Positions 1 to 6,414 of a DNA stretch of 8,716 bases are shown here, in pieces (position 1 is the stretch's first letter; each line of letters opens with the position of its first letter). The notes under the pieces were generated by a model that saw only the letters and a program-made list of their open reading frames with translations, was not told the origin of the DNA and did not search any database. Location of the stretch: NCBI GenBank assembly GCA_003153875.1, contig PMBY01000212.1:1-8716 (forward strand). Reading direction: 5' to 3'. Both the position numbers and the translations under genes were made by a program. This DNA comes from Myxococcales bacterium. Its GTDB lineage: Bacteria > Myxococcota > Polyangia > Fen-1088.

Positions 1-866
1 TCCACGCAATTGATGGGGTGCTGGTCCAAGCCTCGTTTTCCCCAGGTGCAGTACGGACTCCATTTGCTTCTCTCTTCGGACTTGATGTCCTTCCAGTCGA
101 CAGTCGCACTGGGGGGCGGGCAACCGCCGTCCTGGACGCAGGCGCGAAAGCCAGCGACCGTCACCTCAGTCTTGTCAATGCAGAAGGCCGACAGGGTCAC
201 CTTGTGTACTGGCTTGGCATAGTCCGGATCCCCCATCCAGAACGTGCCGCCCGGGATGGGAACCTGGTTGGTCGCACAGCCGTGCACCGATGCGGGCGCT
301 GGGCGCGACGGCGCGCGAGTCCCGAGTGCCGGCTCCGTCTCTTGCGGGCCCAGCGGCGCGGCCGGTCGAGGTCCCACGTTGCTAGCCACCAGATTCCGAC
401 CTTTTTCGCGCAGCTGGCGCAGGAGTTCTATTTGGCTCTTGGCCTCGATCTGGTCCGTGGCCAGCAAGCTGCCCCCCTTGGTTTCGTGCAGCTTCAGGGT
501 GACCACAAAGGCGGCATCGATCTGCACCACCGAGCCAGACACGACGAAGTCCGCGCCGATGTTGCGCGCGGTCTCCACCTCGCAGTCGCCCTCACTGCAG
601 TCCTTCTTTCCCATATCCTTGAGCAGCACCATCATGTTTTCGCGGGTCATGACCTGAACCCGTCGCCCGGCCAGCGCTTCGACCGCTCCGCCGCGAACCG
701 CGTCGGCGAAGGTGTCCAGCACGTCGCCCCTGATGGACGCGCCCTTGAATTCCAGCACGGCCAGCCGCTTGACTGTGGTCTGCGAAATCGCGGGCTGGCC
801 GACCAGCACCGCGAACGCAAGACCGATCAAGGTGGCCCAGCATGTCGATCGAGGAAGAACCGCCAT
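1..866 (-). CDS. Secreted SUMF1/formylglycine-generating-enzyme-like protein with CsgG-like N-terminal domain (partial)
   Basis: A minus-strand frame is open from ATG at 866 to the left edge (288 codons, no stop), so the C-terminus lies outside the window. An in-frame stop five codons upstream makes 866 the first possible ATG. Residues 1-29 look like a Sec signal peptide (hydrophobic core TLIGLAFAVLVG). Residues 34-150 resemble the CsgG/FlgO-like domain of deltaproteobacterial outer-envelope proteins (RLAVLEFKG, VMTRENMMVLLKDMG, then a CSEGDCEVETARNIGADFVVSG stretch interrupted here for length at residues 90-111). A Pro/Ala-rich linker spans about 165-195. Residues 201-288 begin a SUMF1 domain: VPIPGGTFWMGD, VHKVTLSAFCIDKTEVT, and CTWG with several Cys. 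Such domains include sulfatase-activating enzymes and EgtB-like iron enzymes, but many myxobacterial copies are uncharacterised. The catalytic part is off the window, so activity cannot be judged. It is divergent from the lipoprotein gene. Confidence 0.88.
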   Translation of the reverse strand, partial: MAVLPRSTCWATLIGLAFAVLVGQPAISQTTVKRLAVLEFKGASIRGDVLDTFADAVRGGAVEALAGRRVQVMTRENMMVLLKDMGKKDCSEGDCEVETARNIGADFVVSGSVVQIDAAFVVTLKLHETKGGSLLATDQIEAKSQIELLRQLREKGRNLVASNVGPRPAAPLGPQETEPALGTRAPSRPAPASVHGCATNQVPIPGGTFWMGDPDYAKPVHKVTLSAFCIDKTEVTVAGFRACVQDGGCPPPSATVDWKDIKSEERSKWSPYCTWGKRGLDQHPINCV

Positions 867-982
867 GCCGGTACTGTCTCACGTCGCCAACGACCCTCGC
901 AAGACCATGACGCGACGACCGCCTCTAGCTCGCCGCTAGCTCGCCGCTGCCGAACCCGCCCAGACTAGGCTACACTCTCCCT
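867..982. promoter_or_regulatory. Divergent intergenic region between SUMF1 gene and lipoprotein gene
   Basis: These 116 bases separate two genes pointing away from each other, so both promoters should lie here. For the plus-strand gene, TACACT at 971-976 is a fair -10 element whose expected start point falls at or next to the ATG at 983. No Shine-Dalgarno sequence precedes that ATG, so the lipoprotein mRNA may be leaderless. No good -35 box is visible. The region also holds an 11-bp tandem repeat at 925-946. Confidence 0.4.
925..946. repeat. Perfect 11-bp tandem duplication
   Basis: CTAGCTCGCCG occurs twice head to tail in the divergent promoter region. The unit is about one helical turn, so it could be a doubled regulator half-site or simple slippage. 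There are only two copies, so nothing functional can be claimed. Confidence 0.7.
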
Positions 983-1798
983 ATGAGCCGGCCGTGTTTC
1001 TGCGCTCAAGTCGTCCTGACGGCTTGCCTGACACTGGCGGCCGGCTCCTGTGGCAGGGGCCTTTTCACCACAAGCCCTGTGCCCACCGGCGACGGCGGCT
1101 TTCCAGCCGACGAAGCGGCTCCGCCAGGTGACGACGGGCCGGGGTTGCCTGCCGCCGATGCGCATTCCGACCAGCACTTGCTACCGGACGCCACGGTGGA
1201 TACTGCAACGGTGGACACTGCAATGGATGTTCCGGTCGATGGTCAGGTAGACGTCTTCGTGCCAGACAGTGCCCCGGATGCCCTCGCGCCAGGGGCTAGC
1301 ATCACGAAACCCCTCGACTCCCCCCCGGGCTTCGTCACACTCGGCGACGCGACGGTCGGCGCCACGTTCACTGTAACGAGAGGAACCTTTGCCCAGCAAA
1401 CCAACGTCACCTTGAGCCTGGTCACCCTGGCCCCGCCCGACGACGATGCCGGGCTGGCAGCCCCCAGCGGGGCGATCGGGCCGGTGTTTTCTCTAAGCAA
1501 GACCGATACCCAGGGGTTTGATGCGACCTTGCAGAATACAGCCACTTTGGCGCTGACCTTTTCGTTGGCTGACTCCTCCATCCCCACGGAGCGGGTGAGG
1601 CTCGGCTACTTCGACACCCATTCCAATCCCAATCTTTGGATCGCCGTCTCGACATCGTCGTACGATCCAGCAGCTCGGGTCCTAACCGGAGAGGTCTTCG
1701 AGTTCTCCGGAACACGGCTGTTTGCTCCGGTCGAATCTTGCCTGAGCGGCGAAGCCTGCGCCGGACTTCAGACCTGTCGGGGTGAGGCCTGCCAGTGA
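983..1798 (+). CDS. Putative outer-membrane lipoprotein, Asp/Val-rich, Cys-rich tail
   Basis: A 271-aa protein. It starts with a signal peptide (residues 1-22: positive MSR, then VVLTACLTLAAGS) ending in a lipobox-like AGSC with Cys23 as the likely lipidated residue. Residues 30-68 are Pro/Gly/Asp-rich. Residues 69-100 are an Asp-Ala-Val repeat tract (ATVDTATVDTA, VPVDGQVDVFVPDSAPDA), the flexible tether often seen behind the lipid anchor of myxobacterial lipoproteins. The rest (about 108-245) is a beta-rich domain, and the tail has Cys253, 259, 265 and 270 in a C-x5-C-x5-C-x4-C pattern (GEACAGLQTCRGEACQ). I recognise no enzyme signature, and the function is unknown. No Shine-Dalgarno is seen. 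The long antiparallel and parallel open frames over this gene are shadows. Confidence 0.82.
   Translation: MSRPCFCAQVVLTACLTLAAGSCGRGLFTTSPVPTGDGGFPADEAAPPGDDGPGLPAADAHSDQHLLPDATVDTATVDTAMDVPVDGQVDVFVPDSAPDALAPGASITKPLDSPPGFVTLGDATVGATFTVTRGTFAQQTNVTLSLVTLAPPDDDAGLAAPSGAIGPVFSLSKTDTQGFDATLQNTATLALTFSLADSSIPTERVRLGYFDTHSNPNLWIAVSTSSYDPAARVLTGEVFEFSGTRLFAPVESCLSGEACAGLQTCRGEACQ
1193..1222 (+). repeat. 15-bp in-frame tandem duplication in lipoprotein gene
   Basis: ACGGTGGATACTGCA is followed at once by the same 15 bases with one change (T to C), giving a doubled TVDTA pentapeptide in the Asp/Val tether. This is a likely slippage-driven length change in a low-complexity linker. Confidence 0.7.
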
Positions 1799-1881
1799 CA
1801 GTGTCGCCTTTGAATGGGGGCCAGGCGCTTGCGCGGATGCAGCCGGTGCGACCACCTGCGACCCGCGTCACGTCGCGGTCC

Positions 1882-1910
1882 TTGCGCGCGCGCTGGCTGC
1901 GGGCTATGAA
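1882..1910 (+). promoter_or_regulatory. Probable native promoter of tRNA-Arg, now driving only the orphan tRNA half
   Basis: TTGCGC at 1882-1887 and TATGAA at 1905-1910 are separated by exactly 17 bp. The expected start point is near 1917, seven bases before the first base of the tRNA copy at 1924. This is the right geometry for a bacterial tRNA promoter. After insertion it is cut off from the complete tRNA gene, now at 8575, by the 6.65-kb element. Confidence 0.6.
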
Positions 1911-1923
1911 TTCTTCTTCGTTC

Positions 1924-1962
1924 GGGCGCGTAGCTCATCTGGATAGAGTACCGGCCTCCGAA
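1924..1962 (+). repeat. Left attachment site: orphan 5' half of tRNA-Arg(CCG)
   Basis: These 39 bases are identical to 8575-8613, the 5' half of the intact tRNA gene, covering the acceptor 5' strand, D arm, anticodon stem 5' strand and anticodon loop. Identity stops right after the anticodon loop; the sequence goes on as TCCAACTG instead of GCCGGGGG. The bases before the repeat also differ (CGTTC against GAAA). This is the pattern of a tyrosine-recombinase core site inside a tRNA anticodon region. The left copy cannot fold into a tRNA. Confidence 0.92.
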
Positions 1963-2333
1963 TCCAACTGATGCGATGCGTCCTGATTAGGCCGAGCGCT
2001 CACCTGAAACAAAACGCCGGCTTACGGCGGTGAGAGACGCCGCATGATACCCTGGAATTATCGCCTTTGGGGGACAGTTGGGCAGAAAACAGGCAGAGCC
2101 GCGCCCGGTTGAACTGCTCAAACGGAGCTGGGCGGCGACCCGACGGATGCTTTGACGAGGGAGCACAGTGTGCCCCCCGAGCACCAAGCAGGATGCCCTG
2201 CAACGCCCGTTGCTGACTGACGTGGTCGCTGAAAAACATCGTATAGAATTGCGGCGCGGGTTCGGCGGCGCGCCCAGGCCGCTGACGGCAGATCGTTGAC
2301 AGACGCAGCCAGCCTCGGCAGAGGAGTGGAATC
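1963..2333. other. Left-end noncoding region of the island
   Basis: I find no convincing gene in these 371 bases. The short GATGC-GATGC doublet near 1972 lies next to the attachment core, where recombinase or accessory sites would be expected, but I cannot assign it. TATAGA at 2242-2247 could be a -10 element for the downstream reductase, with only a poor -35 match. The minus-strand frame crossing this region runs antisense to the reductase and is judged a shadow. Confidence 0.4.
2005..2030 (-). terminator. Possible minus-strand hairpin terminator
   Basis: CGCCG (2015-2019) and CGGCG (2025-2029) form a 5-bp GC stem with loop GCTTA. On the minus strand this is followed by TTTTGTTT, the T-rich tail of an intrinsic terminator. 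It would stop transcripts leaving the island leftward toward the tRNA half. The short stem limits confidence. Confidence 0.3.
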
Positions 2334-3245
2334 ATGAGCGACGCAGAAATCGTAGTGGCCGGAGCGACCGGTGACCTCGGCGGACGCATCACCAAGGCTC
2401 TGCGCGAGCAGGGCGCCCGTGTGACAGCTCTGGTTCGCCGTGGTGCCGCACCCGCCAAGACCGAGCGGCTACAGGCGCTCGGCGCGACGATCGCGAGTGT
2501 TGATCTGAGCAGCCAGTCCGAAGTGGTAGGGGCTTGCGCAGGCGCTTCCTGCGTCGTCTCCGCTTTGGCAGGACTCCGGGACGTGGTCGTGGACGCGCAG
2601 ACGGCCCTCCTCGAGGGAGCGATCAAGGCAGGCGTGCCACGCTTCATCCCCTCCGACTACTCGATCGACTTCACGAAGTTTCCGGCCGGGCAGAATCGAA
2701 ACCTCGACCTCCGCCGGGAGTTCCATCAGCGCCTCGACAGGGCCGGGATCTCCGCAACCACGATCTTCAACGGGGCCTTCGCCGACATGCTTGCAACTGG
2801 CCAGATGCCCGTGATCCTCTTCAAGCTGCGGCGGGTCGTTTATTGGGGAAACGCCGATCAACGCATGGACTTCACCACCATGGACGATACGGCCGCTTTC
2901 ACGGCGAGGGCGGCAATGGATGCCAGCACGCCGCGCTTTCTGCGAATCGCTGGCGATCAGCCCAGCGCCCGTGAGCTCGCCGCGGTGGCCAGTGAGGTGA
3001 CCGGAAACCGGTTCCGGCCGCTGTGGGCCGGCAGCCTCGGCATGCTGGGCATGATGATCAAGGTCGCACGCACGATCGCGCCCGCCGGCGAGAAGGATCT
3101 CTACCCCGCATGGCAGGGAATGCAGTACATGCGCAACATGCTCGACGGCCGGGCGAAGCTGGAGCCACTCGACAACGATCGCTATCCCGCTATCCGCTGG
3201 ACGACGGTGCGTGACGTGCTGAAACGCCACTTCGGCCGTCCGTAG
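2334..3245 (+). CDS. NmrA-like family NAD(P)-dependent oxidoreductase
   Basis: A 303-aa protein, the usual length for NmrA/isoflavone-reductase-like members of the atypical short-chain dehydrogenase superfamily. A strong ribosome site, GAGGAG at 2321-2326, lies seven bases before ATG 2334. The N-terminus has the Rossmann dinucleotide loop VAGATGDLGG (residues 8-17). Arg35-Arg36 after the second strand suggest NADP preference. Residues 101-107 (FIPSDYS) and 130-143 match the region facing the substrate pocket, and ATTIFNGAF fits the family core. The classical isoflavone-reductase Lys is not evident where I would place it, so the protein may be a regulatory or non-aromatic NmrA-type member; the substrate cannot be told. 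It is monocistronic in appearance, with 354 bases before the next gene. Confidence 0.88.
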   Translation: MSDAEIVVAGATGDLGGRITKALREQGARVTALVRRGAAPAKTERLQALGATIASVDLSSQSEVVGACAGASCVVSALAGLRDVVVDAQTALLEGAIKAGVPRFIPSDYSIDFTKFPAGQNRNLDLRREFHQRLDRAGISATTIFNGAFADMLATGQMPVILFKLRRVVYWGNADQRMDFTTMDDTAAFTARAAMDASTPRFLRIAGDQPSARELAAVASEVTGNRFRPLWAGSLGMLGMMIKVARTIAPAGEKDLYPAWQGMQYMRNMLDGRAKLEPLDNDRYPAIRWTTVRDVLKRHFGRP

Positions 3246-3599
3246 TCGCGTCTCAGCAGCTTCAGCGACCCGTCGCGCCCCGGCGTCCATTGCGACACGC
3301 AGCTTGTCGCCGAGGCCGTCGACGCGGCTCAAAACGCCATGAGCCTTCGAGACAACGGCACGAATAGTGAACCGTCGCCGGGGGTGGCCCCGGGGTGGCC
3401 CCTCTGCGGAAAGCGCCGACGGTGGAATACGCTGCCCGCGTGGCAGAGATGCCGTTCGGCGGTTTCCTGGTGTCGACCTCCCTTCCCTCGCCGGATGACT
3501 CGCACCGCTTGACCGGGGTTGTGTGGCCCGGCCCCTGGTCCGACAGCGAGCCCGTTTCGCGGCGGCCCGTCTTGTGCTATCTCGTGTGCAGGGCTATCG
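3246..3599. other. Intergenic region with possible decayed coding sequence
   Basis: No complete gene is called in these 354 bases. The plus frame from GTG 3395 to about 3600 (VEYAARVAEMPFGGFLVSTS) has a high GC3 like nearby genes but runs out of frame into the TIGR04255 gene, so it may be a relic or chance. A weak -10-like TATCTC at 3579-3584 lies upstream of the operon start at 3600. An 11-bp tandem repeat is at 3381-3402. Confidence 0.35.
3381..3402. repeat. Perfect 11-bp tandem repeat, near-palindromic unit
   Basis: GGGGTGGCCCC occurs twice without a gap. Each unit can pair with itself (GGGG/CCCC around TGG) or with its neighbour. It lies about 200 bases upstream of the three-gene operon. 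It may be slippage in a G/C run, or an operator-like doublet. Confidence 0.65.
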
Positions 3600-4346
3600 A
3601 TGACCAGGAACCGTCTTCCCAACTCGCCGCTCGCGCAAGTGTCGTGCGAGATTCGGTTTCACGGTGAACTCGCTCTCTACGAAGCCTGGGGGCGCTTTCA
3701 GCGCGAGGTTCGGGCGGAATTCCCCAAGCTGTTCGTGCCGGTGGCGGCAAACGGGGTACCTCCGCTTACGCAGCCGGCGAGACTTGTGAGTACGGATGGG
3801 GCTGACTCTCTTCTGCTTGCCATCAACTCCTTCGCTTATTCGACGGAGCGGTACCAGGACTTCCCTACCTTCCGTGAGAAGTTCTTGAGAATGCGGGACA
3901 TCTTCTGCCGGCATGCGACACTCACTGATCTGACGAGGTTCGGGCTTCGATACATCAACATCCTCCCGCCGTCCGGTGACGACGGGATGCTGGGGAATCG
4001 CATTCATCCATGCCTGACGCTGGAACTCACTGGCCTAGCGGCACCAGCGGGACCTTGGACAAACCAGCCGCAGATCGTGGTCGAGAGGACTGCCGGGAGA
4101 TTCACTCTTCGGGCCGCTCTTCTCTCTGCAGTGCCCGTCGGCCTTCCAGGGGGCGCCGGGATGAGCGTTCCCCTTGGGCTACTACCAGGCGTGCAGCTCG
4201 ACCTCGACTGCTATCTGAACAACCCCGGACCAGTGCAGGGTGTCGCCGCACTCCTGGACGAGGCGCACGCCGCCATAGATGCGGCTTTTTTTGGTATGAT
4301 TACAGGCGAGTATCATAGTTACCTAAAAGGGAGCGCTGACGGATGA
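3600..4346 (+). CDS. TIGR04255 family protein (function unknown)
   Basis: A 248-aa protein. The start at ATG 3600 gives the family's usual N-terminus, an NSPLAQVSCEIRF segment at residues 8-20, and a length close to the family norm; the longer reading from 3519 adds 27 unlike residues. Further family-like motifs are INSFAYSTERYQDF (75-88) and RFGLRYINIL (113-122), the latter the most typical block. No membrane segments or signal peptide are seen, so it is probably cytoplasmic. TIGR04255 proteins are sporadically distributed across bacteria, as expected for mobile cargo, and to my knowledge have no assigned biochemical role. Its stop overlaps the start of the next gene (ATGA at 4343-4346), implying translational coupling with the HicB-like and HicA-like genes. 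A 7-T run at 4286-4292 is unusual for such GC-rich DNA. Confidence 0.82.
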   Translation: MTRNRLPNSPLAQVSCEIRFHGELALYEAWGRFQREVRAEFPKLFVPVAANGVPPLTQPARLVSTDGADSLLLAINSFAYSTERYQDFPTFREKFLRMRDIFCRHATLTDLTRFGLRYINILPPSGDDGMLGNRIHPCLTLELTGLAAPAGPWTNQPQIVVERTAGRFTLRAALLSAVPVGLPGGAGMSVPLGLLPGVQLDLDCYLNNPGPVQGVAALLDEAHAAIDAAFFGMITGEYHSYLKGSADG

Positions 4347-4756
4347 TGAACGCCACCGTAGAACGCTGGGCCGGCGAACTCACCGACGCGGACGGCTTCA
4401 GAGACCCCGCGGTTGAGTCTCTGTGTGCGTTGAGGGACAACACCTGGGTGCCGCCCCTCACGTTGCGCGGCGATCTCTGTCCCGTGCGCACGGTGATGTA
4501 CCTAGCAGAGATCGAGTCGGGGCCGAAGTTCCGCCAGCCCTTGAAAATCGAGGTATCGCCGACGGAAAGTGGGGCGTGTCAGGTCTATTCGGCGGTCCTG
4601 GACCTCAGTGGCGTAGGCGATAGCGTGGCTGCGGCAGCAAGCGATCTATCAGGAACGGTCGCATCCTTGTGGGCTGAGTTTTCCGCCACGCCTGCCGAAA
4701 AGCTGGCACCTGACGCCCTGGTCTTGTACCAGCGTCTGCGAAGCGTTCTCGCCTGA
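4343..4756 (+). CDS. Small HicB-like protein, putative antitoxin of the operon
   Basis: A 137-aa protein. ATG 4343 overlaps the upstream stop (ATGA); a second ATG at 4346 is also possible, and GGGAG at 4329-4333 is a fair ribosome site. Residues 67-115 read as a strand-turn-strand-helix pattern: LKIEVSPTESGA, CQVYSAVLDLSGVGDS, then a VAAAASDLSGTVASLWAEF helix. This is the outline of the HicB partial RNase H-like fold (strand, Gly turn, strand ending in L-x-G-x-G-x-S/T, helix). The N-terminal about 60 residues are not recognised. Two bases separate it from the HicA-like gene, the usual antitoxin-toxin closeness. The HicB assignment is by pattern only and could be wrong; a plain hypothetical protein is the fallback call. 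Confidence 0.75.
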   Translation: MMNATVERWAGELTDADGFRDPAVESLCALRDNTWVPPLTLRGDLCPVRTVMYLAEIESGPKFRQPLKIEVSPTESGACQVYSAVLDLSGVGDSVAAAASDLSGTVASLWAEFSATPAEKLAPDALVLYQRLRSVLA

Positions 4757-4758
4757 AC

Positions 4759-5064
4759 ATGATCCGTTCCGTCTCGGGCGCTACGGTTCGTCGAGCCCTG
4801 CGCGACAAGGGATTTCGCGATCCTGTGCACGGGTCAGGACGTGACCACGAGATGTTCTTCCTCCACGTCGACGACAAGAAGACTGCCTTTTTCGTGAAGC
4901 TGTCACGCGGCGCGAACGAACTGCGCGTGGACGAGATCAAGAACAACGCCCGCAACGTCGGTGTCCTCGGCGATGAACTCTATCGAATCGTTTGCTGTGA
5001 ATACAATGCCCAGCAGACACTGGCGGTCTACGGTCGATCCAGCCACCGAAGGCCCCCAACGTAG
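4759..5064 (+). CDS. Small HicA-like protein, putative mRNA-interferase toxin
   Basis: A 101-aa protein starting two bases after the stop of the HicB-like gene, with no separate ribosome site, so translation is probably coupled. Residues 6-19 (SGATVRRALRDKGF) match the first helix of HicA/YcfA-type double-stranded-RNA-binding-fold toxins. GSGRDHEMFFLHVDDKKT (25-42) is the strand pair, with His30 where the catalytic His of HicA would be. LSRGANEL and VDEIKNNARNVGV (48-69) fit the last strand and helix, and an ELYRIVCC tail follows. Many HicA-like proteins of this longer type have such tails. Classical HicA cleaves mRNA and is held in check by HicB. Toxicity here is inferred. The last about 10 residues (RSSHRRPPT) may be read-through into degraded DNA. 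Confidence 0.72.
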   Translation: MIRSVSGATVRRALRDKGFRDPVHGSGRDHEMFFLHVDDKKTAFFVKLSRGANELRVDEIKNNARNVGVLGDELYRIVCCEYNAQQTLAVYGRSSHRRPPT

Positions 5065-5117
5065 CGAGCACGCCGACCCCGGCTGATACCAAGGTACCAA
5101 GGACCCAAGCCCATCGG

Positions 5118-5924
5118 GTGGCCAAGTCGTTGGGCAAATGCGGCTGCTGGATCGTCGGAGGCTTTGATTCGAGGGAAGGCCACCGGCGATCAAAGGCTGG
5201 TCTCCGCAAGGGTGGCGGTCATCCCACGAAGGACAGTCGCCACATCGACCAGCTTGTCCGGCGGAATGCGCTTCCATTCTGGGGCTTTGCCATCTCCCCC
5301 CGAGGCCGAATCCACGGACCCTGGCGTCAGATCAGCACGGCCTCAGAAAATGCCACCTACGCACCGACGAACGTGGTCGAAGCCATTGCCCGTCGGAACC
5401 TGGACGTAGATGGCCTCGCCGTGCTGCCTCTGGTTTGTGGCGAGATGCACAGCAGGCCGATCAGGACAAGGGTCAAGGAAATTTCGCCGCACTTGGTGCT
5501 CGTCTCGGGCCATGCGAGTCACAAGCGTGCGGTCCAAGGAATCCGGACCGTCTACAACGCCAGCGGAGCGGCTGTGGTCCACACGCAGCATCTTGTCCCC
5601 TCGACCGGGGGCGCCCACCACTGGATCAATGCCCGCGGACGCGACTTCGCGGAGTCGATAAACAGGTCCAAGAAAGACCTCGGTTCGGCGTTCCTGTTCA
5701 ACATCGCGCAGAGCTACCGGATGGGTGGCAAGTTGGACCAAGCGGGGGCCGTTCAGCGTTCCCAACTGTGCTCAGGGGGGCTACAGCGCACTGGCGGCAG
5801 TGTGGTGTCTTGCTCAAATCGGGGAAAGAAAGGCGACAATCGTCCCGAGCATGGACCTGTCCTTTCGGGGAGGGAAGTCTTTGGAGATGGATCTCGCCCT
5901 GTGGCTGCACCAATGGCGCCGTGA
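5118..5924 (+). pseudogene. Upstream part of a frame-broken gene; weak MBL/ComEC-like similarity
   Basis: This frame opens at GTG 5118, but protein-like composition is only clear from about 5340 to 5775: codons there are GC3-rich, with coherent segments such as ISPHLVLVSGHASHKRAVQG (residues 122-141), the GIRTVYNASGAAVVHTQ run, and FLFNIAQSYRMGGKLDQA (193-210), which looks like a TPR helix pair. The SPHLVLVSG block followed by a helix and a GAAVVHT strand recalls the C-terminal region of ComEC-like metallo-beta-lactamase-fold proteins, without the metal motifs; this is a weak guess. After the six-G run at 5775-5780 the reading turns to junk while the +1-shifted frame becomes the nuclease domain. 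I therefore read it as one gene split by a frameshift, with an uncertain 5' end. Confidence 0.4.
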
Positions 5925-6414
5925 TGGCTCCGAGAGGGTGCAGCTTGCAGTCGTAGAGTGCAAGTCATTTGGGGGCAACTTTCGGGGGAAGATGCGTGGG
6001 TTGTTCGAGGCGAAGGATGTCCAGCGGATGCGAAAACTCGCGAAGTTGGCTCCTGGAACGGTCCTCGTCTTCGCCACCTTCCGCGACGGCCTTTCCTCGA
6101 CAGAGAAGAAACGCCTCGCGGCGCTGGCCAAGTGGGGGCGAGGTCGCCCCCGGGACAGCGAGTGGAAGTCTCCCGTGATAGTCCTCACCGCGCGCGAGCT
6201 GTTTTCATTTTCGCCGCCCCCGTATTGCTGGCGCGAAGGCAACGCCGATGCGGGACAGGTTGCGCAGACCGACCAGACCTTGGATGATCTTGAAGCTGTC
6301 GCCGACGCAACCCAACAGCGCTACCTGGACATGGAACCGTACGCTTCGTGGAGGGAGAGATGGGCGCGGGGCAGCTCAGGAACGTCGTTCTCGGACGCCA
6401 AGCATGGTTTGTAG
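5725..6414 (+). CDS. PD-(D/E)XK nuclease-like domain protein, probably the 3' part of a frameshifted gene
   Basis: The open frame is 229 aa from ATG 5725, but convincing sequence starts near residue 19, just after the six-G run at 5775-5780. Glu54 and Asp56 (SLEMDLALW), then VQLAVVECKS with Glu78-x-Lys80, make the D...ExK core of restriction-endonuclease-fold nucleases. A helix (AKDVQRMRKLAKLAPG) and strand (VLVFATFRDGLS) follow, then PVIVLTARELF. The arrangement of ECK, then LVFAT, then a terminal VLT-ELF strand fits nuclease domains found at the C-termini of larger uncharacterised bacterial proteins. The upstream half probably lies in the other frame (5340-5775). Codon use matches neighbours. 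If the break is real the nuclease is likely not made whole; if it is a sequencing error this is one gene of 400 aa or more. Confidence 0.6.
   Translation: MASWTKRGPFSVPNCAQGGYSALAAVWCLAQIGERKATIVPSMDLSFRGGKSLEMDLALWLHQWRRDGSERVQLAVVECKSFGGNFRGKMRGLFEAKDVQRMRKLAKLAPGTVLVFATFRDGLSSTEKKRLAALAKWGRGRPRDSEWKSPVIVLTARELFSFSPPPYCWREGNADAGQVAQTDQTLDDLEAVADATQQRYLDMEPYASWRERWARGSSGTSFSDAKHGL

Noticed and set aside
18..968. Long plus-strand open frame of 316 codons at the left end
   Set aside because: It is the shadow of the minus-strand SUMF1 gene. Its translation is Arg/His-rich without domains, while the minus strand gives a signal peptide, CsgG-like and SUMF1 motifs.
2000..2647. Minus-strand open frame of 215 codons over the reductase start
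   Set aside because: Antisense to a well-supported NmrA-like gene with a strong ribosome site; low-complexity Ser/Arg/Ala composition typical of a GC-rich shadow.
2469..3332. Minus-strand open frame of 287 codons
   Set aside because: Full antisense shadow of the reductase; His/Arg/Glu-rich with no recognisable motif.
4284..4293. Seven-T run near the end of the TIGR04255 gene as a programmed frameshift site
   Set aside because: The phase fits an X-XXX-XXX slippery site, but no downstream structure or useful alternative frame is evident, and the normal stop already couples to the next gene.
4937..5209. Minus-strand 90-codon frame with a hydrophobic stretch (WAWVLGTLVSAGVGVLATLG)
   Set aside because: The stretch could be a membrane helix lying between genes, but the frame starts at TTG, continues antisense into the HicA-like gene, and loses protein character there. 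Kept only as a remote possibility.
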